Origin: Streptomyces morookaense
Lineage (GTDB): Bacteria > Actinomycetota > Actinomycetes > Streptomycetales > Streptomycetaceae
Assembly (NCBI RefSeq): GCF_013030945.1
Contig: NZ_JABBXF010000077.1
Coordinates: 1 to 50,741, forward strand
Direction of reading: 5' to 3'
Length of the DNA: 50,741 nucleotides
Under the pieces are notes generated by a model that worked only from the letters and a program-made list of their open reading frames with translations, had not been told where the DNA came from and made no database searches. Every line of letters starts with the position of its first letter. Positions within the stretch are counted from its first letter, which is position 1. Positions 17,974-26,527 of this stretch are shown here, piece by piece. Position numbers and translations under genes: made by a program.

Positions 17974-19151
17974 GTCTCGACAAACGGCTCGGACAGCGCT
18001 TCCTCCCCTACGGCGCCAACTACCTCGACTGGTCGGACATGCACGAGCTGCGCGAGGCCGTCGGCCACGGCGTGCTCTTCCGATACCAGACCGAGAGCGA
18101 GAGCATCGCCTCCCGGCTGGAGCGGCGTGTCTCCCAACGGCTGGGCGCTGCCCACGTGCTGGCGGTGCACAACTGCACCGAGGCCCTGCGCCTCGCCCTG
18201 ATCTCCACCCGCCCGCGCACCGGTGCCCTCGTCCACATCCCGGCCGTCACCTTCGTGGCCGTCGCGGGCGCCGTCCTCTCCAGCGGCCTGGTCCCGGTGC
18301 TCGTGGACGTCGACGACTCGCTCTCCCTGGACGCGACGCTGCTGCCGCAGGACACCGAGCGGGTGATCGTGGCCCACATGGAGGGAACGGTCGCCCCGCT
18401 CCCCGAGGGGGTGCCCTACGTCGTCGAGGACTGCGCCCAGGCCCTCGGCGGCCGCTTCCCCGACGGCCGGCACGCCGGGACCGCGGGCTATGCGGGCACG
18501 TTCAGCTTCCACCACAACAAGGTGCTCACCTCCGGGGAGGGCGGCCTGATCGTCACCGGCGACCCGGACGCCTGGGCGACGATGCGCTGTTACCACGACC
18601 ACGGCTCGGCCCGCGTGCCCGGCCGCTACCCGACATGGAACGCGGACGCCCACTACGGGGAGAACTTCGTCACCAGCGAGGGCGTGGCCGCCATCCAGTT
18701 CCAGCAGTTCCGCCACCTCGACGAGCTGCTCGCCGGACTGGAGCGCATGCACGCCCTCGCCATGGACGAACTCCCCGACCGCTCCGGGCTGGAGGTGCTG
18801 CCGCGCGCCCCCGGCGACGTCAAGATCAGTCTGCGGTTCCGGTGCGAGAGCCGGGAGCTGCGCGACACGGCCGTGGCCACCCTCACCGAGCGGGGGATCG
18901 CGAACTGGACGCTCGACAAGTACTTTCTGCCCGCACATCCGGTGCTCGCCGGGCGGCGTTCGCTGTATGCCGACGGCTTTCCCTGGAGCCTCGCTCCGGC
19001 CGGCCTGCCCCTCGCCCTCAGCCGCGACGGCTTCGCCCGTACCCGCGACCTGCTGGACCGGACGCTGTGCGTGCCGCTGTCGCCCGAACTGCCCGAGCAG
19101 GAACAGGTTCTCGCGGTCAAGGCCGTCCGCCAGGCCCTGGAGGCGGTATGA
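17970..19151 (+). CDS. blsH: DegT/DnrJ/EryC1-family PLP enzyme (sugar aminotransferase/dehydratase type)
   Basis: 393 residues. The PLP lysine is Lys184 in FSFHHNKVLTSGEGG, and Asp154 in VEDCAQALGG contacts the pyridine nitrogen. The N-terminal AVHNCTEALRLAL is the phosphate-binding loop. The family acts on keto sugars; in the blasticidin pathway this position is blsH, thought to install the C4' amine and help create the 2',3'-unsaturated sugar of cytosinine. Start ATG at 17970 overlaps the upstream stop (ATGA), and the downstream gene overlaps its end the same way, so it is inside a tightly coupled operon. Confidence 0.8.
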   Translation: MSLDKRLGQRFLPYGANYLDWSDMHELREAVGHGVLFRYQTESESIASRLERRVSQRLGAAHVLAVHNCTEALRLALISTRPRTGALVHIPAVTFVAVAGAVLSSGLVPVLVDVDDSLSLDATLLPQDTERVIVAHMEGTVAPLPEGVPYVVEDCAQALGGRFPDGRHAGTAGYAGTFSFHHNKVLTSGEGGLIVTGDPDAWATMRCYHDHGSARVPGRYPTWNADAHYGENFVTSEGVAAIQFQQFRHLDELLAGLERMHALAMDELPDRSGLEVLPRAPGDVKISLRFRCESRELRDTAVATLTERGIANWTLDKYFLPAHPVLAGRRSLYADGFPWSLAPAGLPLALSRDGFARTRDLLDRTLCVPLSPELPEQEQVLAVKAVRQALEAV

Positions 19152-20416
19152 GCGAGGACGGGCCGGCGCTGCTGATGGTGGACGACCGCGCCTCCACCTT
19201 CACCCGCTATGCGGCCCGCGCCCTTGCCGGCCGACTGGTGCTGCTGCGGTTCGCGGAGCTCCGCCGCGACCTGTCCGACGACCATCTGCGGCACACCGCG
19301 CACCTGCCGGCGTTCTGGGTGCGCGAGGGCGTGCCGCTGGAGGAGGAGGCCCGCCGCTACACGGCGTGGGCGGAGGCCGCCCTGCCCGTGCCGCCCAGCC
19401 GCTTCTGCAACCCTTCGGAGCCACGGCAGGCCGTCGCCCAGCGCTTCGCCGCCCTGGCCGGCCTCCCGCACCTGACCGAGCAACAGGTCACCTGGGCACG
19501 GGACAAGGCCGCCATGAAGGACCTGTTCCGCGAACTGGGCCTGCGCACCGCCTCGTACGCACGGGTCGGCGCGGCGGCGGACGTGGAGCGGTTCGCCGCG
19601 GTGCACGGGTGGCCGCTGGTGCTCAAGCCCGTGGACTCCTTCGCCTGCGTCGACACCTTCCGTCTCACCGGCCCCTCCTCCCTCAGCGGCATCGACTTCG
19701 GGTCGCGTGACTGGATGGTGGAGGAACACCTCGGCGGGACGGAGTGGGAGGTGTGCGGGCTCGTCCACGACGGCGAGGTGCTCGACGCCTGGCCGAGCGC
19801 CATGCCGTGCCGGCCGCTGGACATCGTCGACGGTGCGATGAACGCCAACATCAGCGTCGGCACCGACGAGGCGCCGCCCGTGGACCTGCGCGCCCTCCTG
19901 CAGACCGTCGCCACCGGCATGCGTCTCGACCACGGCTATCTCCACATGGAGTTCTTCCTGGTCGACGGCCGCCTCCACGCCGGGGAGATCGGCGTGCGGC
20001 TCGCGGGCTGCGAGATCACCGCGAACCACGGACACGCCTACGGATTCGATGTGTTCGGCGCCACCCTGGACGTCTACCGCGGCCGCCGTCCTTCCCTCCG
20101 GTACGGTGAACGCCGCTGCGCGGGCGACCTGCTGCTGCCCCTTCCGGGGTCGGGCACCGTCCGCCGCATCACGCCCAGGGAGGAGCTGCTGCGCATCCCC
20201 GGAGTCGTCGACGCCGTGCTCAAGGTGGCCGTCGGCGACGCGGTCGCCGCACGCCGCGCCTCGCACAACGCGTCCGGGTACGTCCATGTGACCGGCACAT
20301 CGATCGGCGAGGTGGAACAGTGCATGCGCAGCGTCCTCGACGCCTTCACGATCGACGTCGTCCCCGCCGCGGCACAGCGGACCGGCGCCGCCACGAACGG
20401 AGAACCGACGCAGTGA
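19148..20416 (+). CDS. ATP-grasp ligase, likely amide ligase joining cytosinine and beta-arginine
   Basis: 422 residues. The central ATP-grasp fold shows the ATP-binding lysine in WPLVLKPVDSF, the linker segment MVEEHLGGTEWEVCG, and the metal-binding end HMEFFLVDGRLHAGEIGVRL. Such enzymes form carboxylic acid-amine bonds through acyl phosphates. The position is that of blsI, and a cluster making a nucleoside-beta-arginine amide needs one ligase; this is the only candidate here. ATGA overlap with the aminotransferase gene before it and GTGA overlap with the MFS gene after it. Confidence 0.75.
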   Translation: MSEDGPALLMVDDRASTFTRYAARALAGRLVLLRFAELRRDLSDDHLRHTAHLPAFWVREGVPLEEEARRYTAWAEAALPVPPSRFCNPSEPRQAVAQRFAALAGLPHLTEQQVTWARDKAAMKDLFRELGLRTASYARVGAAADVERFAAVHGWPLVLKPVDSFACVDTFRLTGPSSLSGIDFGSRDWMVEEHLGGTEWEVCGLVHDGEVLDAWPSAMPCRPLDIVDGAMNANISVGTDEAPPVDLRALLQTVATGMRLDHGYLHMEFFLVDGRLHAGEIGVRLAGCEITANHGHAYGFDVFGATLDVYRGRRPSLRYGERRCAGDLLLPLPGSGTVRRITPREELLRIPGVVDAVLKVAVGDAVAARRASHNASGYVHVTGTSIGEVEQCMRSVLDAFTIDVVPAAAQRTGAATNGEPTQ

Positions 20417-21636
20417 CCAAGGGCCTGCCCAGCCGTTTCCTCGACCTGCTCACGCGCCGCCGGGTGGCGGGGCCCGCCTGGTGGAGCGTGGTCGCCCGGC
20501 TTCCGGTGTACCTGATGTCCCTGGCCATGGTGCTGGTCGTCCGTGAGCAGGGCGGCAGTTACGCCCAGGCCGGCTTCGTCGCCGCGCTCTACACCGTGGG
20601 CATGGCGCTGGGCAGCCCGCTCGTCGCCCGGCGCGTGGACCGCAGGGGCCGGCGTCCCGTGCTCGTCGTCACCGGCCTGGTCTACCCCTCGGCGCTCACC
20701 GCGCTGGTGTGGGCCACCCGGCCCGGCGACTGGGCGCAGCCGGTGACGGCCCTGGTCGCCGGGGCTGCTCTGCCGCCGGCCAATGCCTGCATGCGTTCGC
20801 TGTGGGCCCGCCTGCCGCTCAAGGAGGACGAGCGGGAAATCGCCTACCTGTGGGAGGCGTTGCTCACCGAGGTGCTGGTGATCGGCGCGCCGCTGATGCT
20901 GGCGGGTCTGATGCTCTCGGGCTCCGCCGGGATCGCCCTGACGACGGTGGCCGCGATCGGCGGCGCGGGCGCACTGGGAATCGCCTCCACCAGGCTGCCG
21001 GAGGGGACCGGGGAGACGGCCGACGAGCCGTCCCCGCGCAGTCTTCTGGGACCGCTCGGCTCACCGGCCATGCTCGCCCTCATGGCCATCATGGCGGTGT
21101 GCGCGGTGCCCATCGGCCTGATGACCCTGGCCATTCCGGCCTTCGTCGACGCGCACGGCAGCCGCGGCAGCACCGGTGTGGTGTACGCCTGTTGGGGTGT
21201 GGGCAGTGCGGTCGGGGCCCTGTGGCTGGGGCGGTCGCAGTCCGAGGTCGCGCCGCACCGGCGCTTTCCGCGTCTGGTCCTGGCCTTCGCCGTGGGCACG
21301 GCCCTGCCGCTCCTGGCCACGTCCCAGCCGACGCTGGGGGTGGCCCTGGCTGTGGGCAGTGCGCCCATCGCCCTGGTGTCGGCCAGCGAGATGACACTGG
21401 TCAGCACCGTCGCGGACAGCCGGCTGCTGACCGAGGCGTTCACCTGGGCGTCGCTGGCGACCGTCGTGGGCGACGCGGTGGGCCAGCAGGCCGGCGGGCT
21501 GCTGATCGAACCGGTGGGCCCGCACGGCGTGTTCGCGGTGGCGGCCGGCGTGGCGCTGGCCGGGGCCGCTCTCGCCTTCGCCTGCCGCGGGCTGCTGGGG
21601 CGACGGGCCGGCGTCCCGGCGGAGTGTGCGGTGTGA
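20413..21636 (+). CDS. MFS exporter of the nucleoside cluster
   Basis: 407 residues, GTG start at 20413 overlapping the upstream stop. Twelve predicted membrane helices in two halves. The loop between helices 2 and 3 reads ARRVDRRGRRPVLV, the classic MFS motif A (GxxxDRxGRR-like). Probable drug:proton antiporter that exports the finished nucleoside and gives self-resistance; it lies at the blsJ position. About 80 non-coding bases separate it from the next gene, so a second ribosome loading site starts there. Confidence 0.8.
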   Translation: MTKGLPSRFLDLLTRRRVAGPAWWSVVARLPVYLMSLAMVLVVREQGGSYAQAGFVAALYTVGMALGSPLVARRVDRRGRRPVLVVTGLVYPSALTALVWATRPGDWAQPVTALVAGAALPPANACMRSLWARLPLKEDEREIAYLWEALLTEVLVIGAPLMLAGLMLSGSAGIALTTVAAIGGAGALGIASTRLPEGTGETADEPSPRSLLGPLGSPAMLALMAIMAVCAVPIGLMTLAIPAFVDAHGSRGSTGVVYACWGVGSAVGALWLGRSQSEVAPHRRFPRLVLAFAVGTALPLLATSQPTLGVALAVGSAPIALVSASEMTLVSTVADSRLLTEAFTWASLATVVGDAVGQQAGGLLIEPVGPHGVFAVAAGVALAGAALAFACRGLLGRRAGVPAECAV

Positions 21637-21718
21637 ACGCGGCCCGCCCTCCGCCCTGTCCCTTTCCCTTCTCCTCTCCCCCTGTCAGGCCGGCGCACGC
21701 ACACGAGGAAGACCACCC

Positions 21719-23584
21719 ATGAACCGTCCCATCCCCGAACAACAGCATGAGCACGGCCCGTTCCGTCCGGTCACCCGCGAACGGTTCGCCGCTGCCGTGA
21801 AGGAGTTCCTGGGGGACCCCGGCCGCACACCCGTGCCCGTACCGGTCGAGGGCCGCGCCGACCTGGCGCGGAGCGCGGAACTGGCCGCGGGCCTCTACGC
21901 GGACAGGTGCTTCCCGGCTCCCCTGGACCTCGGTGTCGTGCTGGGTGCCGACGAACTGCTCGACGGCATCGCGGAGTTGTGCCGCCCGCTCGCCCTCCGG
22001 TGGTGCGGGGAGCAGGAACTGGCCGATGCCGCCGGATTCGCCGCGCGGCATACCGGCTCGCTCCTGGTCGTCGGCTGCTACGACCGGATCACCCTCGCCC
22101 CGGTCCGGGACCTGCTGCTGGCCACGTACCGCGGCACGGAACGTGCCCTGACTCTGCTCAGCGGACGGGACGACGCCTCCCTCGCCTGGAACGCGGCCAA
22201 GCAGTACGCGCGTCCGGCCCCCGGTGTCGACGCACTGGGCCTGTTCACCGACACGGACCGGCCGCCGCACCCGACCGGGGTGCGGGTGTACGACGACCGG
22301 GACTTCGAACGCACCGACATCCAGGCCGAGATCCTCGGCACCCGCTGGCGCCGGGTGGTCTTCCAGGGGCACGGCAAGGACGACAGCGTCAACCTCGGCG
22401 AGTTCACCGTCTGCGGCCTCAACCCGGCCGCCCCCGCCGCACCCGGGCTGCTCGGCCCCCGCTGCGCCTACGGGCTGCCGTGCTACAAGCCCGAGGACAA
22501 GCTGGTCCCCCTGAACCGGGTGGAGGCCGTGGAGGTGGTGCTCAGCGCCTGCAACAGCGGCCCGCTCGCCGACCTCGCGCTCTACGACCCCAAGTACCAG
22601 CTGCTGCTCAACGCCCTCGACGGGCCCGCCCGCACGGTGGTCTCCGCCGTGTCCGTCCACGACTCCGACCGGCCCGAGAACGTCGCGTGGATGCACGCCG
22701 CCACCACCGGCGCGGACTCCGTCGACACCCTCAACGCCAGTCTCGCCGGCTCGCACCCGTACCCGGCGTTCATGCGCTTCGGCATGCCGGACGCGCCCGG
22801 CCGGACACCCGCCGCGCCCGCGCCCTCCGACCACCGCCCCGACCCGCTGCTGCTCACCACGGGCCACCGGCTCACCGCGCTGCTCGCCTCCGAACTGCTG
22901 CCGCACAACCACGCGTTGCGCCCCCGGCTGGCGAAGCTGGCGCGGAAGACGGACCTGTGGGTGGCCCGCCCCACCCACCTCGCCGACCAGTCGCCCGAGG
23001 AGATCCGCTCCTCTCTCGCAGGGGACCTGCAGTCCCTCGACCACGCCATCGCCGAGCAGATCACGGCGAACCCCGAGAACGAGATCATGAACTACCCCGC
23101 CCACTTCGGCGACCGCAGCTCCCTCGACCCGCACGTGCGCGAGGTGACCTGCCACTGCGGCCGCCCGGCCCAGGAGTTCACCCGGCGCGGACTGCTGCCG
23201 CACGTCCTGGACACCGTCTGCGTGGTGTGCATGCGCTGCGGCGACGTCACCTTCCGCGTTCCCGGCGCGCCGTCGCTGTGGGCGTACGCGGCCGACGAGG
23301 CCGAGCAGGGCGGCGTGCTGGAGGTGCGCGCCGCGCTGACGGCCGCGCGTCCCGGGCCCGTGCGGCTCGGCCTGTTCGTCCCGACCTACCTGCGCGAGGA
23401 CACCACGGTCGAGCCCGCCACGGTGAAGGTCCGCGGCTCCGCCGACGGGCCCCGGGACGTCACCTTCCGGGTGCGTTTCGCACCCGGCACCGCGCCACAG
23501 GCCTACTACTTCACGGTCTTCGCCGTGCAGGACCTCGCCGTCTCGACGGCCCGGCGCCACTTCGGCGTCGTACCGCGCACCTGA
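21719..23584 (+). CDS. CHAT/caspase-like domain protein with C-terminal Cys cluster, blsK position
   Basis: 621 residues from ATG at 21719 (GAGGAAGA box). The central part has a strand ending in a His, VVFQGHGKDD (His218), and 60 residues later a strand ending VVLSACNSG (Cys278). This is the His...Cys layout of CHAT and caspase-like peptidases, with a hydrophobic strand LLVVGCYD near 117 as an expected beta-1. Near residue 480 a CHCG...CVVCMRCGD set of five cysteines looks like a zinc ribbon. The last ~100 residues are a beta-rich domain. By position it equals blsK; from memory, blasticidin biosynthesis passes through a leucylated intermediate attributed to BlsK, so the Cys could be an acyl-transfer nucleophile. 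No peptidase substrate is evident in the cluster. The fold call is mine and tentative. Confidence 0.65.
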   Translation: MNRPIPEQQHEHGPFRPVTRERFAAAVKEFLGDPGRTPVPVPVEGRADLARSAELAAGLYADRCFPAPLDLGVVLGADELLDGIAELCRPLALRWCGEQELADAAGFAARHTGSLLVVGCYDRITLAPVRDLLLATYRGTERALTLLSGRDDASLAWNAAKQYARPAPGVDALGLFTDTDRPPHPTGVRVYDDRDFERTDIQAEILGTRWRRVVFQGHGKDDSVNLGEFTVCGLNPAAPAAPGLLGPRCAYGLPCYKPEDKLVPLNRVEAVEVVLSACNSGPLADLALYDPKYQLLLNALDGPARTVVSAVSVHDSDRPENVAWMHAATTGADSVDTLNASLAGSHPYPAFMRFGMPDAPGRTPAAPAPSDHRPDPLLLTTGHRLTALLASELLPHNHALRPRLAKLARKTDLWVARPTHLADQSPEEIRSSLAGDLQSLDHAIAEQITANPENEIMNYPAHFGDRSSLDPHVREVTCHCGRPAQEFTRRGLLPHVLDTVCVVCMRCGDVTFRVPGAPSLWAYAADEAEQGGVLEVRAALTAARPGPVRLGLFVPTYLREDTTVEPATVKVRGSADGPRDVTFRVRFAPGTAPQAYYFTVFAVQDLAVSTARRHFGVVPRT

Positions 23585-23643
23585 GACGGCCCCGGCACCA
23601 CCCTCGGACCCACCCATCACCGGACGGACGAAGGACGGCTGTC

Positions 23644-24261
23644 ATGGAGAACCCGGCCACACCCGAGATCCACCTCGTCGAGCAGGACGGCGAGGTGACC
23701 CTGAGCATCGGCGGCGAGCAGGCCATGCAGGCCTGGGAGCGCGACCTGATGTGGGCGAGTGCGGACCTGCTGTGCGAGTACGGTCACGACTTCTACGAAG
23801 TGGGCCTGGGCCTCGGCCTGTCCGCGCTGCGCATCGCCGGGAACCCGGCCACCCGCAGCCATACGGTCCTGGAGCTCTTCGACGAGGTGGAGGACCTCTT
23901 CCGCGAGCAGCACCCCGAGCTGCCCGACAATCTCGCCATCGAGCGCGGCGACTTCTTCACCCGCGTCTTCGAACTGCCCTCGGAGAGCATCGACGGGATG
24001 TTCTTCGACCCGGCCCTGGAGATGGACGTCTGGACGGACAAGGAGCTCTGGGCGAAGACCATGCCCGAGGTGGTGCGCATCCTGCGGCCCGGCGGGGTCT
24101 TCATCCCCTTCTTCAGCACCAAGCCGGAACTGCGCTGGCAGTACCTGCCGCACTTCCGCCGCATCCGGGTCGAGCGGCACCCGTACACGGCCTACGACAC
24201 CACGACGTACACGCACGGCACGACCGGCGACGCGTACATCCAGTGCTTCCTCAAGGACTGA
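23644..24261 (+). CDS. blsL: SAM-dependent guanidino N-methyltransferase-like protein
   Basis: 205 residues from ATG at 23644. Compact class I methyltransferase: motif I EVGLGLGLSALRI near residue 47, acidic strand end HTVLELFDEVEDLF, then MFFDPALEMD and RILRPGGVFIPFF. The layout resembles guanidinoacetate methyltransferase, fitting N-methylation of the arginine guanidine in blasticidin S (blsL position). A 12-base tandem duplication overlaps the stop codon: the end reads as AAGGACTGA twice, so a second in-frame stop follows closely. Confidence 0.78.
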   Translation: MENPATPEIHLVEQDGEVTLSIGGEQAMQAWERDLMWASADLLCEYGHDFYEVGLGLGLSALRIAGNPATRSHTVLELFDEVEDLFREQHPELPDNLAIERGDFFTRVFELPSESIDGMFFDPALEMDVWTDKELWAKTMPEVVRILRPGGVFIPFFSTKPELRWQYLPHFRRIRVERHPYTAYDTTTYTHGTTGDAYIQCFLKD

Positions 24262-24311
24262 CCCAAGGACTGACCTGACTGACCGGCCTCATGCCGCACG
24301 GAGGTATCAGC

Positions 24312-24851
24312 ATGGCCCCCGACATCCGCTCGATCTTTCTCGCCGGCCCCTTCCTGCAACTCCTGGACCCCGCCACCGGGGAGATGCCCGCCACGGCGCG
24401 GGCCCCCTTCGACATCCTCATCAAGCACTTCGAGGCACAGGGCCTCTCCGTGCACAACGCACACCGCCGCGAGGCGTGGGGCGCGGAGCTGATGCGGCCC
24501 GAGGAGTGCACCCGGCTCGACCAGGAGGAGATCCTCAAGGCCGACGCCATGGTCGCGATCCCGGGCTCCCCGGCCTCGCCCGGCACCCATATCGAACTGG
24601 GCTGGGCCAGCGCCTTCGACAAACCCATCGTGCTGCTGCTGGAGCGGGGGCGGGACTACACCTTCCTCGTCCAGGGGCTGCACACGGTGGCCGCGGTGGA
24701 GTCCGTCGTCTGCACGGACATCGCCGCCGCCCTGCCGGCGGTCGACGCGGCGCTGCGCCGGGCGGTGGCCCGGGCCTGCTCCTCTCCTTCTTCCGCTTCT
24801 TCTGCTTCTACCGCTTCTTCCGCGGTGGTGCGGCCGGCGAGCCGTCCGTAA
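24312..24851 (+). CDS. blsM: Nucleotide N-hydrolase, nucleoside 2-deoxyribosyltransferase fold (CMP hydrolase-like)
   Basis: 179 residues; ATG at 24312 has GGAGG 7 bases before it. The N-terminal SIFLAGPFLQL and the later GTHIELGWASAFDKP are hallmarks of the nucleoside 2-deoxyribosyltransferase superfamily; Glu95 is the expected nucleophile. In the bls pathway this enzyme cleaves CMP to cytosine and ribose-5-phosphate, feeding the glucuronate transferase. The last ~30 residues are a Ser/Ala-rich tail encoded by a pyrimidine-rich simple repeat (24780-24830) and are unlikely to be part of the fold. Final gene of the ten-gene run. Confidence 0.8.
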   Translation: MAPDIRSIFLAGPFLQLLDPATGEMPATARAPFDILIKHFEAQGLSVHNAHRREAWGAELMRPEECTRLDQEEILKADAMVAIPGSPASPGTHIELGWASAFDKPIVLLLERGRDYTFLVQGLHTVAAVESVVCTDIAAALPAVDAALRRAVARACSSPSSASSASTASSAVVRPASRP

Positions 24852-24977
24852 CGCCGGCGGGCGGCCTGCGGGGTGCCCGGCCCGGGACCGAAGGCGATCC
24901 CCTGCCGGGTCGGAGCATCCCGCAGCCGCGTGCCATCCACGGCCCGGGACCTTCCGCTGTGCACCCAGGCCCTCACC

Positions 24978-24996
24978 GAATGTTAGGGAAACGTTC
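24978..24996. promoter_or_regulatory. Imperfect inverted repeat upstream of the permease gene
   Basis: GAATGTT and AACGTTC (6 of 7 bases complementary) flank a 5-base centre, about 90 bases before the amino-acid permease start. The surrounding 24960-25080 is less GC-rich than coding DNA and should hold a promoter. It could be an operator; evidence is symmetry and position only. Confidence 0.28.
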
Positions 24997-25085
24997 GAAT
25001 AGTGGGCGTTCACGTCATACGCGCAGCCTGTCCCCGCAGACTCGAGGAGCTCACTGTACGTCTCACGTAATGAACAGGTGCGACC

Positions 25086-26477
25086 ATGAGTCGGACGATC
25101 ACCCGGTCCCCCGAGGACTCCCCGCCCACGACGGAGCCTGCCACGCCCGTGCTGTCGCACGGCCTCAAGCAGCGCCATCTCTCGATGATCGCGCTCGGCG
25201 GGGTCATCGGCGCGGGGCTCTTCGTGGGCTCGGGCGTCGGCATCGCCGCCGCGGGACCGGCCATCGTCCTGCTCTTCGCGGGCACCGGCGCGCTCGTCAT
25301 GCTGATCATGCGGATGCTCGGCGAGATGTCCGCGGCCCGCCCCTCGACCGGATCGTTCTCCGTCCACGCCGAGGAGGAGCTCGGCACCTGGGCCGGGACC
25401 ACCTCCGGCTGGATGTACTGGCTGATGCTGTGCGCCGGCGTGGCCGCCGAGGCCACCGCGGCGGGCGCCATCATGCACAACTGGGTGCCGTTCGTCCCCG
25501 CCTACGGCTGGGTGGCGGTCTTCATGGTGTTCTTCTGCGCCAGCAACCTGACCGCGGTCAAGAACTTCGGCGAGTTCGAGTTCTGGTTCTCCGCCGTCAA
25601 GATCACCGCGATTGTCGCCTTCCTCGTCCTGGGCCTGCTCGGCATCCTCGGGGTCTTCGGCAGCTCCCCCGGCACCGGCAACCTCACCGGCCACGGCGGT
25701 TTCTTCCCCGCCGGAGCCGCCGGGCTCGCGGCCGGACTGCTCACCACCGTCTCCGGGTTCGCCGGCCTGGAGACCGTCACCATCGCGGCGGCGGAGTCCG
25801 ACAACCCCAGCCGCAACGTGGCGCGCGCGGTGCGCACCGCCGTCTGGCGCATCGCCGTCTTCTACATCGGCTCGATGGCCGTCGTCGTCACGCTCGTGCC
25901 GTGGAACGACCCGCGTGTCGCCGCCAATGGTCCCTACGTCACCGTGCTCGACACCCTCGGCATCCCCGCCGCCGGCACGATCATGCAGGTCGTGGTGCTC
26001 GTGGCCCTGCTCTCCGCGATGAACGCCAACATCTACGGCTCCTCGCGCATGGCCTACTCGCTGGTCAGCCGGGGCCAGGGCCCGCGCTTCCTGGCCAAGG
26101 TCAGCCGGGGCGTGCCGATGGCCGCGGTGCTGGCGTCCTGCGTGTTCGGCTTCGCGGCCGTGGTCGCCGGGATCATCTGGCCGACGACCGTCTTCGCCTG
26201 GCTGCTGAACATCGCCGGCTGCGCGGTCCTGGTCGTCTGGTCGATCGTCTGCCTCACGCAGCTGCGCATGCGCCGCCGCCTGGAGCGCGAGGCGCCCGGG
26301 CTGCTGTCGGTGCGGATGTGGGGCTTCCCGTATCTCACCTGGCTGGCGTTCGCCGCCATCATCGGCGTCTTCGCCGTCATGGCCTGCAGCGGGGACGGAC
26401 TCAAGCAGCTCGCCGGCACGGCGATCGTGGTCGCGGCGCTGGCCGCCGCGGGCCACCTGAAGCAGCGCCGTTCCTGA
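25086..26477 (+). CDS. Amino-acid permease, APC superfamily (AAT/GABA permease type)
   Basis: 463 residues, twelve predicted membrane helices. The N-terminal HLSMIALGGVIGAGLFVGSG is the conserved first-helix signature of the AAT branch, and a loop near residue 240 (LETVTIAAAESDNPSRN) matches the family. It probably imports a basic or neutral amino acid. It follows the hydrolase gene by 234 bases with its own promoter-like gap. It could supply arginine to the nucleoside pathway and may belong to the cluster, as the last gene before a strong terminator. Confidence 0.85.
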   Translation: MSRTITRSPEDSPPTTEPATPVLSHGLKQRHLSMIALGGVIGAGLFVGSGVGIAAAGPAIVLLFAGTGALVMLIMRMLGEMSAARPSTGSFSVHAEEELGTWAGTTSGWMYWLMLCAGVAAEATAAGAIMHNWVPFVPAYGWVAVFMVFFCASNLTAVKNFGEFEFWFSAVKITAIVAFLVLGLLGILGVFGSSPGTGNLTGHGGFFPAGAAGLAAGLLTTVSGFAGLETVTIAAAESDNPSRNVARAVRTAVWRIAVFYIGSMAVVVTLVPWNDPRVAANGPYVTVLDTLGIPAAGTIMQVVVLVALLSAMNANIYGSSRMAYSLVSRGQGPRFLAKVSRGVPMAAVLASCVFGFAAVVAGIIWPTTVFAWLLNIAGCAVLVVWSIVCLTQLRMRRRLEREAPGLLSVRMWGFPYLTWLAFAAIIGVFAVMACSGDGLKQLAGTAIVVAALAAAGHLKQRRS

Positions 26478-26488
26478 GGCCTTGCGCC

Positions 26489-26527
26489 CGTAAGGGGCGC
26501 TGGGGGCACCCCCCAGCGCCCCTTACG
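26489..26527. terminator. Perfect 18-bp stem, bidirectional terminator
   Basis: The arm at 26489-26506 (CGTAAGGGGCGCTGGGGG) is exactly complementary to 26510-26527, with a 3-base loop. It begins 11 bases after the permease stop and includes the stop codon of the convergent minus-strand gene. It should end transcription from both sides and marks the right border of the nucleoside cluster. Confidence 0.85.
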
